DNA of 64,000 nucleotides. Source: RGIG9151 sp963635575. Lineage in GTDB: Bacteria; Bacillota; Clostridia; TANB77; RGIG9151. Of the stretch, positions 1 to 7,285 are shown one piece after another. Below the pieces are notes generated by a model. That model was not told the origin of the DNA. It saw only the letters and a list, made by a program, of their open reading frames with translations, and did no database searches. The position numbers and the translations under genes are program-made. Every line of letters begins with the position of its first letter. Within the stretch, counting starts at the first letter, position 1. The stretch is taken from contig CAVHFU010000003.1 of assembly GCA_963635575.1 (NCBI GenBank), positions 1 to 64,000 on the forward strand, read 5' to 3'.

Positions 1-45
1 AATAAAGTGCATAAGTTTGATTGTTTTCAACTTACACACTTTATT
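1..45. terminator. Inverted repeat, possible terminator downstream of the DUF896 gene
   Basis: Two nested arms pair: AATAAAGTG (1-9) with CACTTTATT (37-45), and ATAAGTT (11-17) with AACTTA (29-34). It lies just past the stop of the minus-strand DUF896 gene. The left edge is cut by the window, so a T-run for the minus strand cannot be checked. Confidence 0.4.
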
Positions 46-62
46 TTACACTCTCACGTCAT

Positions 63-257
63 TCACTTTTTTCTTTGTATTTTTTGCTTGTTCCCGTTTT
101 CATCTATTATATAAGTATTATCCAATTCTCTTTTTAAGCTTCCAAGCATTTCATCTATATATTCTTGTCTTAGTTGTTTTTGCTCTGCTTTTTCCTCGGC
201 AGTCAAATCTTTTTTATGTGCCAGTTCATTTATTCTATCTACTTTATTTTTTTCCAC
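63..257 (-). CDS. DUF896 family protein (YnzC-like)
   Basis: This 64-residue, highly charged, helical protein fits the small DUF896/YnzC family of Firmicutes. It has the family pattern of an N-terminal INELAxKK segment, a Lys/Glu-rich turn and a QxLRxEYI helix at about residues 28-35. The role of the family is not established. The start is taken as GTG at 257, because AGAGGG sits 8 bases upstream; an overlapping ATG two bases earlier is in another frame and stops at once. It is divergent from veg. No partner gene such as lexA is visible, because the window begins here. Confidence 0.8.
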   Translation of the reverse strand: MEKNKVDRINELAHKKDLTAEEKAEQKQLRQEYIDEMLGSLKRELDNTYIIDENGNKQKIQRKK

Positions 258-420
258 ATAATTCGCCCTCTTTCTATTTTTGAGATAAATTTCTTGTCAT
301 ATTTTAATTTTTTATGTACCCTATTTTTAATTCGCTTTATTAGTAGCTTAAGCTCCATTAACATAACCAGTATGCGCTTACAAGCTAGTGTTTATGCATG
401 TTTCAGAATTTCTACTTTTT

Positions 421-449
421 TTGACATTTTTCTTTTTTTATGCTAACCT
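421..449 (+). promoter_or_regulatory. Candidate sigma-A promoter of veg
   Basis: A perfect -35 TTGACA (421-426) is followed after 17 bases by a weak -10 TAACCT (444-449). It lies about 30 bases upstream of the veg ATG. The intergenic stretch 258-420 is otherwise AT-rich and shows no clear feature. Confidence 0.45.
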
Positions 450-479
450 ATTGATATAAATTGTTGATGAGGTGATGGC

Positions 480-752
480 ATGATTAGGAAAAACGATTTG
501 TCTAAAGTCGAATCAGATATAAAAAATTTTTGTATCGGTCAAAGGGTAAGGCTTACTACCAATAAGGGTAAAAAGAAAGTTCTTACTAAAGAAGGAGTTA
601 TCGAGAGTGCATATTCAAACATCTTCACTGTTAAATTTGAAGATGAACAGTCATCAAGCAGAAGTTCTTACAGTTATACTGATGTACTTACTAATACTAT
701 TGAAGTAATAAGATGCTCAGATAACCTAAACATTCATGATTTGTTAAACTAG
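480..752 (+). CDS. veg: Veg family protein
   Basis: The 90-residue protein matches the Veg (DUF1021) family: an N-terminal helix, an IGQRVRLxxNxGKKK segment at about residues 19-33, and the conserved SYSYTDVLTxTxE signature near residues 63-75. In Bacillus subtilis Veg stimulates biofilm matrix genes by acting on SinR; whether that holds here is unknown. The ATG at 480 is preceded by GAGGTG. An ATG five bases earlier hits a stop after one codon, so it is not the start. The gene is monocistronic, ending inside a bidirectional terminator shared with rnc. Confidence 0.88.
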   Translation: MIRKNDLSKVESDIKNFCIGQRVRLTTNKGKKKVLTKEGVIESAYSNIFTVKFEDEQSSSRSSYSYTDVLTNTIEVIRCSDNLNIHDLLN

Positions 753-781
753 ACTTGTATTTTTACATACAAGTCTAGTTT
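746..781. terminator. Bidirectional terminator between veg and rnc
   Basis: A perfect 15-bp stem, 746-760 paired with 767-781, closes a 6-base loop. It overlaps the stop codons of both convergent genes, veg (TAG, 750-752) and rnc (780-782), so it should end transcription from both sides. Confidence 0.85.
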
Positions 782-1475
782 ATGCTCTTTTTAACGCTTC
801 ATTTGCAGCATTTTGCTCTGCTTCCTTTTTGCTAAAACCAATACCTGTTCCAAGCACCTTTTCTCCTAAACATACTTCAACTTCATATTCTTTCTTATGG
901 TCAGGTCCTTTTTCACTAATAACTCTATATGTTATTTTCTCATTGCTTTTACTTTGCAATACTTCTTGAAGTTTAGTTTTATGATCCTTTTGCCCAAGTA
1001 ATCCAATTGCTTCATCTGCCTTATCCCCTAAAATCTTTAACACAAATTCCTTTGCCGTTTCAAAATCAGAATCAAGATACATAGCTGCCACAACTGCTTC
1101 AAATGCGTCGGAAAGTATAGATGGTTTCTTGTTTCCGCCAAGCTTCTCTTCGCCCTTTCCAAGCCTTATAAATTTATCATAATGCAATTTAATTGCAGCC
1201 TCATAAAGACAATCCTCGCAAATAACAGTAGAACGTATTTTACTCATATTTCCTTCGCTTATCTCCGGATTATGCTTATAAATTCTATCTGTCACAGCTA
1301 AGTTAAGTACTGTATCTCCTAAAAATTCCAATCTTTCATTATTCTTTACATTATTCCCTGCCTCATGTGCAAAAGATGTATGAGTTAATGCAGTTTTTAT
1401 CAAATCTTTATTTTTAAACTTGTAACCGATTATTTCTTGTATTTCCTCGAAATTTTCCAAACTTCTACCCTCCAC
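780..1475 (-). CDS. rnc: Ribonuclease III
   Basis: This endonuclease cleaves double-stranded RNA in rRNA processing and mRNA turnover. The 231-residue length is normal. The N-terminal nuclease domain has the signature ERLEFLGD (residues 47-54) and a second acidic cluster in SDAFEAVVAAMYLD. A C-terminal double-stranded-RNA-binding domain covers about residues 158-229 (TKLQEVLQ start, KKEAEQNAA helix at the end). It is the last gene of a plsX-acpP-rnc run on the minus strand, a gene order common in Clostridia. Confidence 0.96.
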   Translation of the reverse strand: MEGRSLENFEEIQEIIGYKFKNKDLIKTALTHTSFAHEAGNNVKNNERLEFLGDTVLNLAVTDRIYKHNPEISEGNMSKIRSTVICEDCLYEAAIKLHYDKFIRLGKGEEKLGGNKKPSILSDAFEAVVAAMYLDSDFETAKEFVLKILGDKADEAIGLLGQKDHKTKLQEVLQSKSNEKITYRVISEKGPDHKKEYEVEVCLGEKVLGTGIGFSKKEAEQNAANEALKRA

Positions 1476-1544
1476 TTCAACAAGTCACATTCAAACAATA
1501 ACTAGTATTTACTTATTGTAAATATTTATCCCCAAACAACGGAT

Positions 1545-1569
1545 AAGCCACGGATACCATCCGTGGCTT
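1545..1569. other. Strong hairpin between acpP and rnc
   Basis: An 11-bp perfect stem, 1545-1555 paired with 1559-1569, has a 3-base loop. Neither strand has a T-run after it, so it is not a standard terminator. It may be a partial terminator or an RNA-processing stem that lets acpP be made in excess of rnc. Confidence 0.45.
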
Positions 1570-1588
1570 TCAATATACAAAACTAAAA

Positions 1589-1816
1589 TTACTGTTGTGA
1601 CTTTATATATTCAACAACATCACCTACTGTTGTAATTTTTTCCGCTTCTTCATCAGGTACTTCAATATCAAACTCTTCTTCTAAAGCCATTATAAGCTCA
1701 ACTATATCAAGAGAGTCTGCTCCAAGGTCATCAATAAAAGAAGATTCCATTGTAACTTCATCCTCTTCAACTCCAAGTTGTTCAACCACGATTTCTTTAA
1801 CTTTCTCGAAAACCAT
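1589..1816 (-). CDS. acpP: Acyl carrier protein
   Basis: This 75-residue acidic protein carries fatty-acid intermediates on a phosphopantetheine arm. The attachment site is Ser35 in the GADSLD motif, with the usual LxDDLGADSLDxVELIMxLEEEFxIEIP-type context around it (here the final residues read EVP). It lies between plsX and rnc and is preceded by a GGGGG-type ribosome site. It has its own promoter candidate in the 199-base gap after plsX, consistent with the high expression expected of this protein. Confidence 0.97.
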   Translation of the reverse strand: MVFEKVKEIVVEQLGVEEDEVTMESSFIDDLGADSLDIVELIMALEEEFDIEVPDEEAEKITTVGDVVEYIKSQQ

Positions 1817-1955
1817 TTACAATTCACCCCCTTCCAAAGACTTCCAACATATCCTAGCCACACATCTAAGTTAAAATATGTCTTGACGAAAGCAATATCG
1901 GCATAAAACTAAAATACTTTAGCCAAATTTTTTTACTTATATTTCTTTCGTAACA

Positions 1956-1983
1956 AGTATATCAATTCTAAAAGAAATTGCAA
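1956..1983 (-). promoter_or_regulatory. Candidate sigma-A promoter of acpP
   Basis: On the minus strand, -35 TTGCAA (1978-1983), a 16-base spacer and -10 TATACT (1956-1961) lie in the gap between plsX and acpP, about 140 bases upstream of the acpP ATG. No FapR-type palindrome was found around it. Confidence 0.5.
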
Positions 1984-2015
1984 CCATTTTTATAAAAATT
2001 AATAAATAATATCAT

Positions 2016-2990
2016 CTACCATTTTTTAATACATTCAATCGTTTTATTTTTCTCAAATTCATAAGCTTGTTTAATAGCACAGCCAATTTCCTTAGCCTTA
2101 GATGAACCATGGCACTTTATAACACCGCCGTCTATTCCTAAAAGTAAGGCTCCACCATATTCTGTATAGTCCATTTTATGCTTAATACCACGAAGTGCCG
2201 GTTTCATTAGCATAGCTCCTGCTTTCCTCACAACACTCTTCTCGATTTCATCTTTTAGTATCTCAAATACCGCAACTCCGAAGCCTTCCAAAGTCTTTAA
2301 AATAACATTCCCTGTAAATCCATCAGTAACAGCAACATCTACATTACCCATCATAAGGTCTCTACCTTCAACATTGCCAATAAAATTAAATTTTTCTTCC
2401 TTTAATAGCATATGAGTAGCCTTTGCCAAGTCACTGCCCTTTTCCTCTTCTGTTCCAACATTTATAAGTCCTACTCTAGGATTTTTTATCCCTAAAGTTT
2501 TTTCAGCATATATAGCTCCCATTTTTGCAAATTGTACTAAATACTCAGGCTTACAATTAGCATTTGCTCCCGCATCCACTAATACAAAAGGGCCTTTCGC
2601 TGAGGGTAGTGTTGGACAAAGAGCCGGTCTTGATATTCCCTTTATTCTTCCTACATTAAGAAGTGAGCCTGTAAGCAAAGCTCCCGTATTTCCGGCAGAT
2701 ATAAAAACCTCTCCTTCTTTTGCCTTTAGCATATTAAGTCCTACTACCATAGATGAGTCTTTCTTAGCCTTTATTGCTTTAGTAGGTATATCTTCATTAT
2801 AAATTCTTTCACTTGCATGTTTTATATGTATGTTCTTTTTACTTTCATATGCACTTAATTTATCTTTAATTATTTTCTCGTCACCAATCAAAACTATTGT
2901 AGCATCAACAGAATCAGCGACTTCAACCGCTCCCTTTATAATTTCATCAGGTGCATTGTCGCCCCCCATAGCATCAACCAATATTTTCAT
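2016..2990 (-). CDS. plsX: Phosphate acyltransferase PlsX
   Basis: PlsX converts acyl-ACP to acyl-phosphate, the first step of phosphatidic acid synthesis in the PlsX/PlsY pathway; it is a peripheral membrane enzyme. The 324-residue protein opens with the family hallmark KILVDAMGGDNAP and contains SAGNTGALL, LVDAGAN and GFTGNVILK motifs. It is the first gene of the plsX-acpP-rnc run. Its promoter region is shared with the divergent zinc-ribbon gene. Confidence 0.97.
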   Translation of the reverse strand: MKILVDAMGGDNAPDEIIKGAVEVADSVDATIVLIGDEKIIKDKLSAYESKKNIHIKHASERIYNEDIPTKAIKAKKDSSMVVGLNMLKAKEGEVFISAGNTGALLTGSLLNVGRIKGISRPALCPTLPSAKGPFVLVDAGANANCKPEYLVQFAKMGAIYAEKTLGIKNPRVGLINVGTEEEKGSDLAKATHMLLKEEKFNFIGNVEGRDLMMGNVDVAVTDGFTGNVILKTLEGFGVAVFEILKDEIEKSVVRKAGAMLMKPALRGIKHKMDYTEYGGALLLGIDGGVIKCHGSSKAKEIGCAIKQAYEFEKNKTIECIKKW

Positions 2991-3030
2991 TTATATAAGC
3001 ACACTCCTCTTTAGAATAAATTTCATATCT

Positions 3031-3061
3031 ATTATAATACAATTTTTTAACAAAATGTCAA
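3031..3061 (-). promoter_or_regulatory. Candidate promoter of plsX
   Basis: On the minus strand a perfect -35 TTGACA (3056-3061) is followed by TATAAT (3031-3036, 19-base spacer) or TATTAT (3034-3039, 16-base spacer). It sits back to back with the promoter of the divergent gene. Confidence 0.55.
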
Positions 3062-3068
3062 ATTATTA

Positions 3069-3097
3069 ATGACAAAATAAAATTATTTGGTTATACT
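3069..3097 (+). promoter_or_regulatory. Candidate promoter of the zinc-ribbon gene
   Basis: ATGACA (3069-3074), a 17-base spacer and TATACT (3092-3097) lie 33 bases upstream of the ATG at 3131. Confidence 0.5.
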
Positions 3098-3130
3098 ATT
3101 TTTCGTAATATTATGTTTGGAGGTATAATA

Positions 3131-3937
3131 ATGCTTTCATGTAAAAATTGTGGAGCTCAAATGAGCGGTGTAGACCTTGTTTGTAAAAAATGCGGAACCC
3201 CTTGGGGGAAAAAACATAAAAGTAGAAAAAAACTATATTTTTCAATTTTAGCAATACTTTTAGTAGCTTGTGCCGCATATGTTTATTTTACTCCCGATAT
3301 AGATAAAGCTCCTATTTTAGAGATCTATAATAAATATTTTGCCACAAAAGACGGTAATGAAACTGAAAAAAATAATGGAATAATTAAAGAATCTTCTTTA
3401 CCATCTCCTACTGTCTCGCCTGAGGTAGCATCTACTCCGGAAGTTAGTGAATCACCGATAGTTTCTCCATCTCCGGAAGTTACTCAATCCCCATTACCAC
3501 CCAACTTTTCATCTGTAACCGCCTCATCATCTCTTGCTTCTCAAGGGAAATTTTCATACAAGCCTAATTTGACAATAGACGGCAAATTAGAAACAGCATG
3601 GTTAGAAGGTGTAAAGGGAAACGGAATTGGTGAGTGGATATTGTATTCTTCAGAAAACAATCAAACAGTTTCTTCTATGACCATTTATAACGGTTATTTA
3701 AAAAATAACACAACCTATCTAAATAATGGCAGAATGAAAAAGTTCTCATTAGAATTTTCAGATGGTACGATATTAACTTATGACATTGCAAAGGTTACCT
3801 TTAACGAAAGTAAAAAAGGATTTGAAATTAATTTTGATACCTCCGTTACAACTTCCTCAGTAAAATTAACTGTCCTAGACGTATATAATGGTGCATACTA
3901 TTCAGATTTAGCAATAAGTGAAATAAGTTTTAAGTAA
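3131..3937 (+). CDS. Membrane-anchored zinc-ribbon protein with extracellular discoidin-like domain
   Basis: The 268-residue protein starts with a cytoplasmic zinc ribbon of two CxxC pairs (CKNCG and CKKCG) in its first 25 residues. A basic stretch and one membrane span (about 36-54) follow, then a Ser/Pro/Thr/Val-rich stalk (about 95-140). The C-terminal beta-sandwich (about 145-268) resembles the discoidin/NADase-type glycan-binding fold, with the pattern ASSSLASQG...NLTIDGKLETAWLEG. The start is the ATG at 3131, because GGAGG lies 7 bases before it; an in-frame ATG at 3113 has no ribosome site. The function is unknown; a surface sensor or ligand-binding role is only inferred. Confidence 0.75.
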   Translation: MLSCKNCGAQMSGVDLVCKKCGTPWGKKHKSRKKLYFSILAILLVACAAYVYFTPDIDKAPILEIYNKYFATKDGNETEKNNGIIKESSLPSPTVSPEVASTPEVSESPIVSPSPEVTQSPLPPNFSSVTASSSLASQGKFSYKPNLTIDGKLETAWLEGVKGNGIGEWILYSSENNQTVSSMTIYNGYLKNNTTYLNNGRMKKFSLEFSDGTILTYDIAKVTFNESKKGFEINFDTSVTTSSVKLTVLDVYNGAYYSDLAISEISFK

Positions 3938-3939
3938 AG

Positions 3940-3964
3940 AAGAAGGTAGACTGCCTTCTTTTTT
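3940..3964 (+). terminator. Terminator after the zinc-ribbon gene
   Basis: AAGAAGG (3940-3946) pairs with CCTTCTT (3954-3960), followed by a T-run. Confidence 0.7.
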
Positions 3965-4075
3965 GCATTCCTCTCACTCTTTTATATTGATTTTATGTAA
4001 ACATTATGGTATAATTTTATGTGAAGATTATATTTTATAATTATCCTATTTTTTATTTTCTAGGAGGTTTCGCAC

Positions 4076-4717
4076 ATGTTTGCCTTTTTCTTCATCCTCA
4101 TTCTGCTGCTTGCCGTTGTCATTGTTAGCATGGGAATAACACTCCCAACAGGAATTTACGGTAGCAAAAAAACAAAGCATGAAGTAATCGTTATAGACTT
4201 CACGTTCTGCTGCGGACTGTTACTTTTAATGGTTCTTCACGCTTCGTATGCTGATAACACTTCCACAAAAGACATTTTAATACTGTTGATATCCATCTTC
4301 TACTGTATTTTCCATGGTTTAGTCGCATTTGTAAATAAGAAAGTTAATTTATACATTAGTTTTGTATTGGCAATTGCAATTGCGATGCTTGCAATTTGGA
4401 TATCTACTTCCGAAACATATACTCATAATGTTAGTGGAAAGTATGAAATCAGTATCACAAACAGTATAGTTAGCATTGACTCAGACATCACACTTCCCAA
4501 AGAAGCCAATCTTCTAATTAATGAAGAAGCCGAAAACATGAAAAAATTTGGTGCTACCTACTATGAGGGAAATATTTGTATAACTTATACGTGTAACACG
4601 CCAAAGTATGCAAATGAGCATGGTAAAACATGTACCTGCTCTAGTACGGAAATATGCACAATTTGCAGTAAGTATGTTTATGTATCAGACGTAGAACTCT
4701 CAAAGAAAATTAACTAA
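4076..4717 (+). CDS. Hypothetical four-span membrane protein with cysteine-rich C-terminal domain
   Basis: No family was recognised. The 213-residue protein has four hydrophobic segments (about residues 1-22, 40-57, 66-86 and 91-110) and then a soluble tail of about 100 residues. The tail contains seven cysteines clustered near the end, including CTCSSTEICTICSKY, which suggests metal binding or disulfides if it is outside the cell. A strong AGGAGGT precedes the ATG, and a 16-bp terminator stem follows the gene. It is monocistronic, between two unrelated units. Confidence 0.7.
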   Translation: MFAFFFILILLLAVVIVSMGITLPTGIYGSKKTKHEVIVIDFTFCCGLLLLMVLHASYADNTSTKDILILLISIFYCIFHGLVAFVNKKVNLYISFVLAIAIAMLAIWISTSETYTHNVSGKYEISITNSIVSIDSDITLPKEANLLINEEAENMKKFGATYYEGNICITYTCNTPKYANEHGKTCTCSSTEICTICSKYVYVSDVELSKKIN

Positions 4718-4718
4718 C

Positions 4719-4753
4719 GCAAAAAGAGATGTGCTTTGCACATCTCTTTTTGC
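4719..4753. terminator. Bidirectional terminator, membrane-protein gene / metal ATPase gene
   Basis: A perfect 16-bp stem, 4719-4734 with 4738-4753, has a 3-base loop. T-rich arms serve both strands, and it separates two convergent genes. Confidence 0.88.
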
Positions 4754-6597
4754 TAACCTTCCAATGCCCTAATAGCATTTAATATCGCTAAAATCATAAC
4801 TCCTACATCCGCAAACACTGCAAACCACATACTCGCTAATCCTAATGCTCCAAGGGCTAAAACTATCGCTTTTACCAGCAATGCAAAAGTTATATTTTCC
4901 TTAACTATACACATTGTCTTTCTAGAAATTCTAATTGCTTCAGCAATTTTAGTAGGCTTATCATCCATTAAAACTATATCTGCTGCCTCTATTGCCGCAT
5001 CACTTCCTAATGCTCCCATCGCTATTCCCACATCTGCCCTAGCCAATACTGGTGCATCATTTACACCGTCACCGACAAATGCAAGTGTCGAACTACTATC
5101 TTTTTCACTAATTAATCTTTCAACAATTTCCACCTTATTATCCGGCATAAGTTCAGCATATACTTCATCTAATTTCAATTCTTTTCCAACGCTTTCTCCT
5201 ACGTCTTTTATATCTCCCGTAAGCATAACCGTCTTTTGAATACCAATACTCTTTAACTTATCAATAGCCTCATCAGAATCCTCTTTTATTTTATCCGAAA
5301 TTACTATATGACCGGAATATACACCATTCACGGCTATATGCACTATTGTTCCGGAATGTAGGCTACATTCATGCCATTCTACTTTTTCGCTCTCCATAAG
5401 CTTTCCATTTCCGGCAAGTACTGTTTTTCCATCTATGTTAGCCTTTATACCGAGCCCCGGCAATTCAGAAATTTCACCAATTTTGCTCTTATCTATATGC
5501 TCAGCATGAGCACGAACAATAGAATCTGCTATTGGGTGATTAGAGTAGCTCTCAGCCATTGCAGCTATATCCAGTAATTCATCACCGGGCATATCTGTCG
5601 GATGAATTGCTGTAACCTCAAAATTCCCATATGTCAATGTCCCTGTTTTATCAAACACAACAGTTTTTACTTTAGATAATGATTCTAAATAATTAGAACC
5701 CTTTATCAGTATTCCTTTTTTAGACGCTCCACCTATTCCACCAAAGAATGATAGTGGCACTGAAATAACTAATGCACATGGGCAAGATACTACCAAGAAT
5801 ATAAGCGCCCTATTTATCCATTCACTAAAACCTTCACCAAGCACAATTGGCGGGATAAGTGCAAGTAGTAACGCACAAATTACAACCGTAGGCGTATAGT
5901 ATTTAGAGAACTTCGTTATAAAATTCTCTGCTTTTGCTTTCTTTGAAGATGAATTTTCAACCAAATTCAAAATCTTAGAAACAGTACTCTCACCATAGAC
6001 ACTAGAAACCTTTACTTTTATTAAAGCTCCTACATTAATAGAGCCACTAACTACATTATCGCTTTTTCCCAAGTCACGAGGGCAGGATTCACCGGTTAGT
6101 GCCGCAGTATTTACAGTAGTAGTTCCTTCAATAATAACACCATCAAGTGGGATTTTTTCCCCAGGTCTTACTATGATTATTTCTCCTACTTTTACTTCAT
6201 CCGGTGAAACATTAACTTCATTTCCCTCACGCAAAACATTCGCTGAATCGGGTCTTATATCCATAAGGGCAGAAATTGATTTTCTGCTTTTCCCAACTGC
6301 AATTCCTTGAAACAATTCCCCTATTTGATAAAATAACATTACCGCAACTGATTCAGGATATTCCTTTACAATTATTGCAACCACAGTTGCAAGCGCCATT
6401 AAGAAGTTTTCATCAAACAATTCACCTGCAAAAATATTTCTAACAGCCTTTATTACTACATCATAACCAATTATTAAATACGCGCCAAAGTAAAGTACTA
6501 TTTTAATAGTCTCATTTATAGGTGTAAAAAACGCTATCCCGAAAAGTATAGACGCTATAATAATTCTACCTAAAACTTTCTTTTGTTTTTTAGTCAT
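4753..6597 (-). CDS. cadA: Heavy-metal P1B-type ATPase (Zn/Cd/Pb efflux type)
   Basis: This membrane pump is predicted to export divalent heavy metals using ATP. Numbered from an upstream in-frame ATG at 6603, it has the TGES actuator motif (about 170-173), the transport-site CPC in SCPCALV (273-279), the phosphorylated Asp318 in DKTGTLT, a nucleotide-domain HP pair (SNHPIADS) and the hinge GDGVNDAP. A late DVG motif in the last membrane part favours the Zn/Cd subgroup. The usual N-terminal metal-binding domain is absent and is encoded by the separate gene just upstream. AGGAG lies 7 bases before the ATG at 6597 but overlaps the ATG at 6603, so 6597 is preferred. Confidence 0.93.
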   Translation of the reverse strand: MTKKQKKVLGRIIIASILFGIAFFTPINETIKIVLYFGAYLIIGYDVVIKAVRNIFAGELFDENFLMALATVVAIIVKEYPESVAVMLFYQIGELFQGIAVGKSRKSISALMDIRPDSANVLREGNEVNVSPDEVKVGEIIIVRPGEKIPLDGVIIEGTTTVNTAALTGESCPRDLGKSDNVVSGSINVGALIKVKVSSVYGESTVSKILNLVENSSSKKAKAENFITKFSKYYTPTVVICALLLALIPPIVLGEGFSEWINRALIFLVVSCPCALVISVPLSFFGGIGGASKKGILIKGSNYLESLSKVKTVVFDKTGTLTYGNFEVTAIHPTDMPGDELLDIAAMAESYSNHPIADSIVRAHAEHIDKSKIGEISELPGLGIKANIDGKTVLAGNGKLMESEKVEWHECSLHSGTIVHIAVNGVYSGHIVISDKIKEDSDEAIDKLKSIGIQKTVMLTGDIKDVGESVGKELKLDEVYAELMPDNKVEIVERLISEKDSSSTLAFVGDGVNDAPVLARADVGIAMGALGSDAAIEAADIVLMDDKPTKIAEAIRISRKTMCIVKENITFALLVKAIVLALGALGLASMWFAVFADVGVMILAILNAIRALEG

Positions 6598-6609
6598 ATT
6601 CATTCTCCT

Positions 6610-6828
6610 CTAAAGTAATATTGTGCAATCAGGTTCTATTTTCTTACAAACCTTAACAACCTCTTTCATCACTTTATCAAACACTTCATCATCCGCCTCT
6701 ATCGTAAGCTTTTGCATTACGTAGCTTACATTTGCATCTTTTACGCCCTCTATTTTCTTAAAACTTTCTTCTAACTTCATTGCACAATTTGCACAATCAA
6801 GTTCTTCCATTTCAAATGTCTTTTTCAT
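6610..6828 (-). CDS. Free-standing heavy-metal-associated (HMA) domain protein
   Basis: The 72-residue protein is one ferredoxin-like HMA domain with the metal-binding motif DCANCA near residues 10-15, as found at the N terminus of CadA/ZntA pumps. It lies between the ArsR-type regulator and the ATPase, with only 2 and 12 bases between the genes. It is therefore probably a metallochaperone or a split-off domain that feeds the pump. A GAGGAGG ribosome site precedes the ATG. Confidence 0.9.
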   Translation of the reverse strand: MKKTFEMEELDCANCAMKLEESFKKIEGVKDANVSYVMQKLTIEADDEVFDKVMKEVVKVCKKIEPDCTILL

Positions 6829-6830
6829 AA

Positions 6831-7166
6831 TTATTCCTCCTCTGTCAAATGATTATACCCTTGCCCTATTATGAGCCTTACATGCTCATCTGCTAAATAG
6901 TATATGTTAGACTTGCCCTCTCGCCTACTTGCTACGAGCTTGGCATCCTTTAATATTTTTAGTTGATGAGAAATAGCCGATTGCTCCATTTTAAGCAAAT
7001 TAGCAATTGCACATACACACAATTCAGATTCAAATAAAGAATAAAGAATTTTTATTCGAGTAGTATCACCAAATAACTTAAAAAGGTCTCCCAAATCACA
7101 TAGTATATTATCTGATGGCATATTAGAAATTACCTTATTTAATACTTCGTCATGATTATGCTTCAT
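6831..7166 (-). CDS. ArsR/SmtB-family metal-responsive repressor (CadC-like)
   Basis: The 111-residue winged-helix protein has the ELCVC motif of CadC-type metal sites, where cysteines bind Cd/Pb/Zn, followed by the recognition helix QSAISHQLKILKDAKLV and the wing segment RREGKSNIYYL. It is expected to repress its own operon until metal binds. It is the first gene of the regulator-HMA-ATPase operon. A promoter and repeated TATTCATAT sequences lie directly upstream. Confidence 0.92.
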   Translation of the reverse strand: MKHNHDEVLNKVISNMPSDNILCDLGDLFKLFGDTTRIKILYSLFESELCVCAIANLLKMEQSAISHQLKILKDAKLVASRREGKSNIYYLADEHVRLIIGQGYNHLTEEE

Positions 7167-7194
7167 ATAATGAATCTCCTTTCATATGTCTATC

Positions 7195-7230
7195 TATTCA
7201 TATGATAATATATTCATATATACTTGTCAA
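7195..7230 (-). promoter_or_regulatory. Promoter and candidate ArsR-type operator of the metal-efflux operon
   Basis: On the minus strand, TTGACA (7225-7230), a 17-base spacer and TATCAT (7202-7207) form a promoter. Two copies of TATTCATAT (+ strand, starting 7195 and 7211), part of an imperfect palindrome around CATATG, overlap the spacer and -10. This is where an ArsR/SmtB repressor would be expected to bind. Confidence 0.55.
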
Positions 7231-7240
7231 GTATGTTTTT

Positions 7241-7279
7241 TAAAAAAGAGTTGCAAAAAACATTCTTTTTACAACTCTT
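7241..7279 (-). terminator. Terminator of spoIIE
   Basis: AAGAGTTG (7246-7253) pairs with CAACTCTT (7272-7279). On the minus strand the stem is followed by six T residues, just past the spoIIE stop. Confidence 0.75.
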
Positions 7280-7285
7280 CTGTGT

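Noticed and set aside
1817..2015. FapR operator upstream of acpP, or upstream of plsX at 2991-3130
   Set aside because: No palindrome of the TTAGTACC type was seen in either region.
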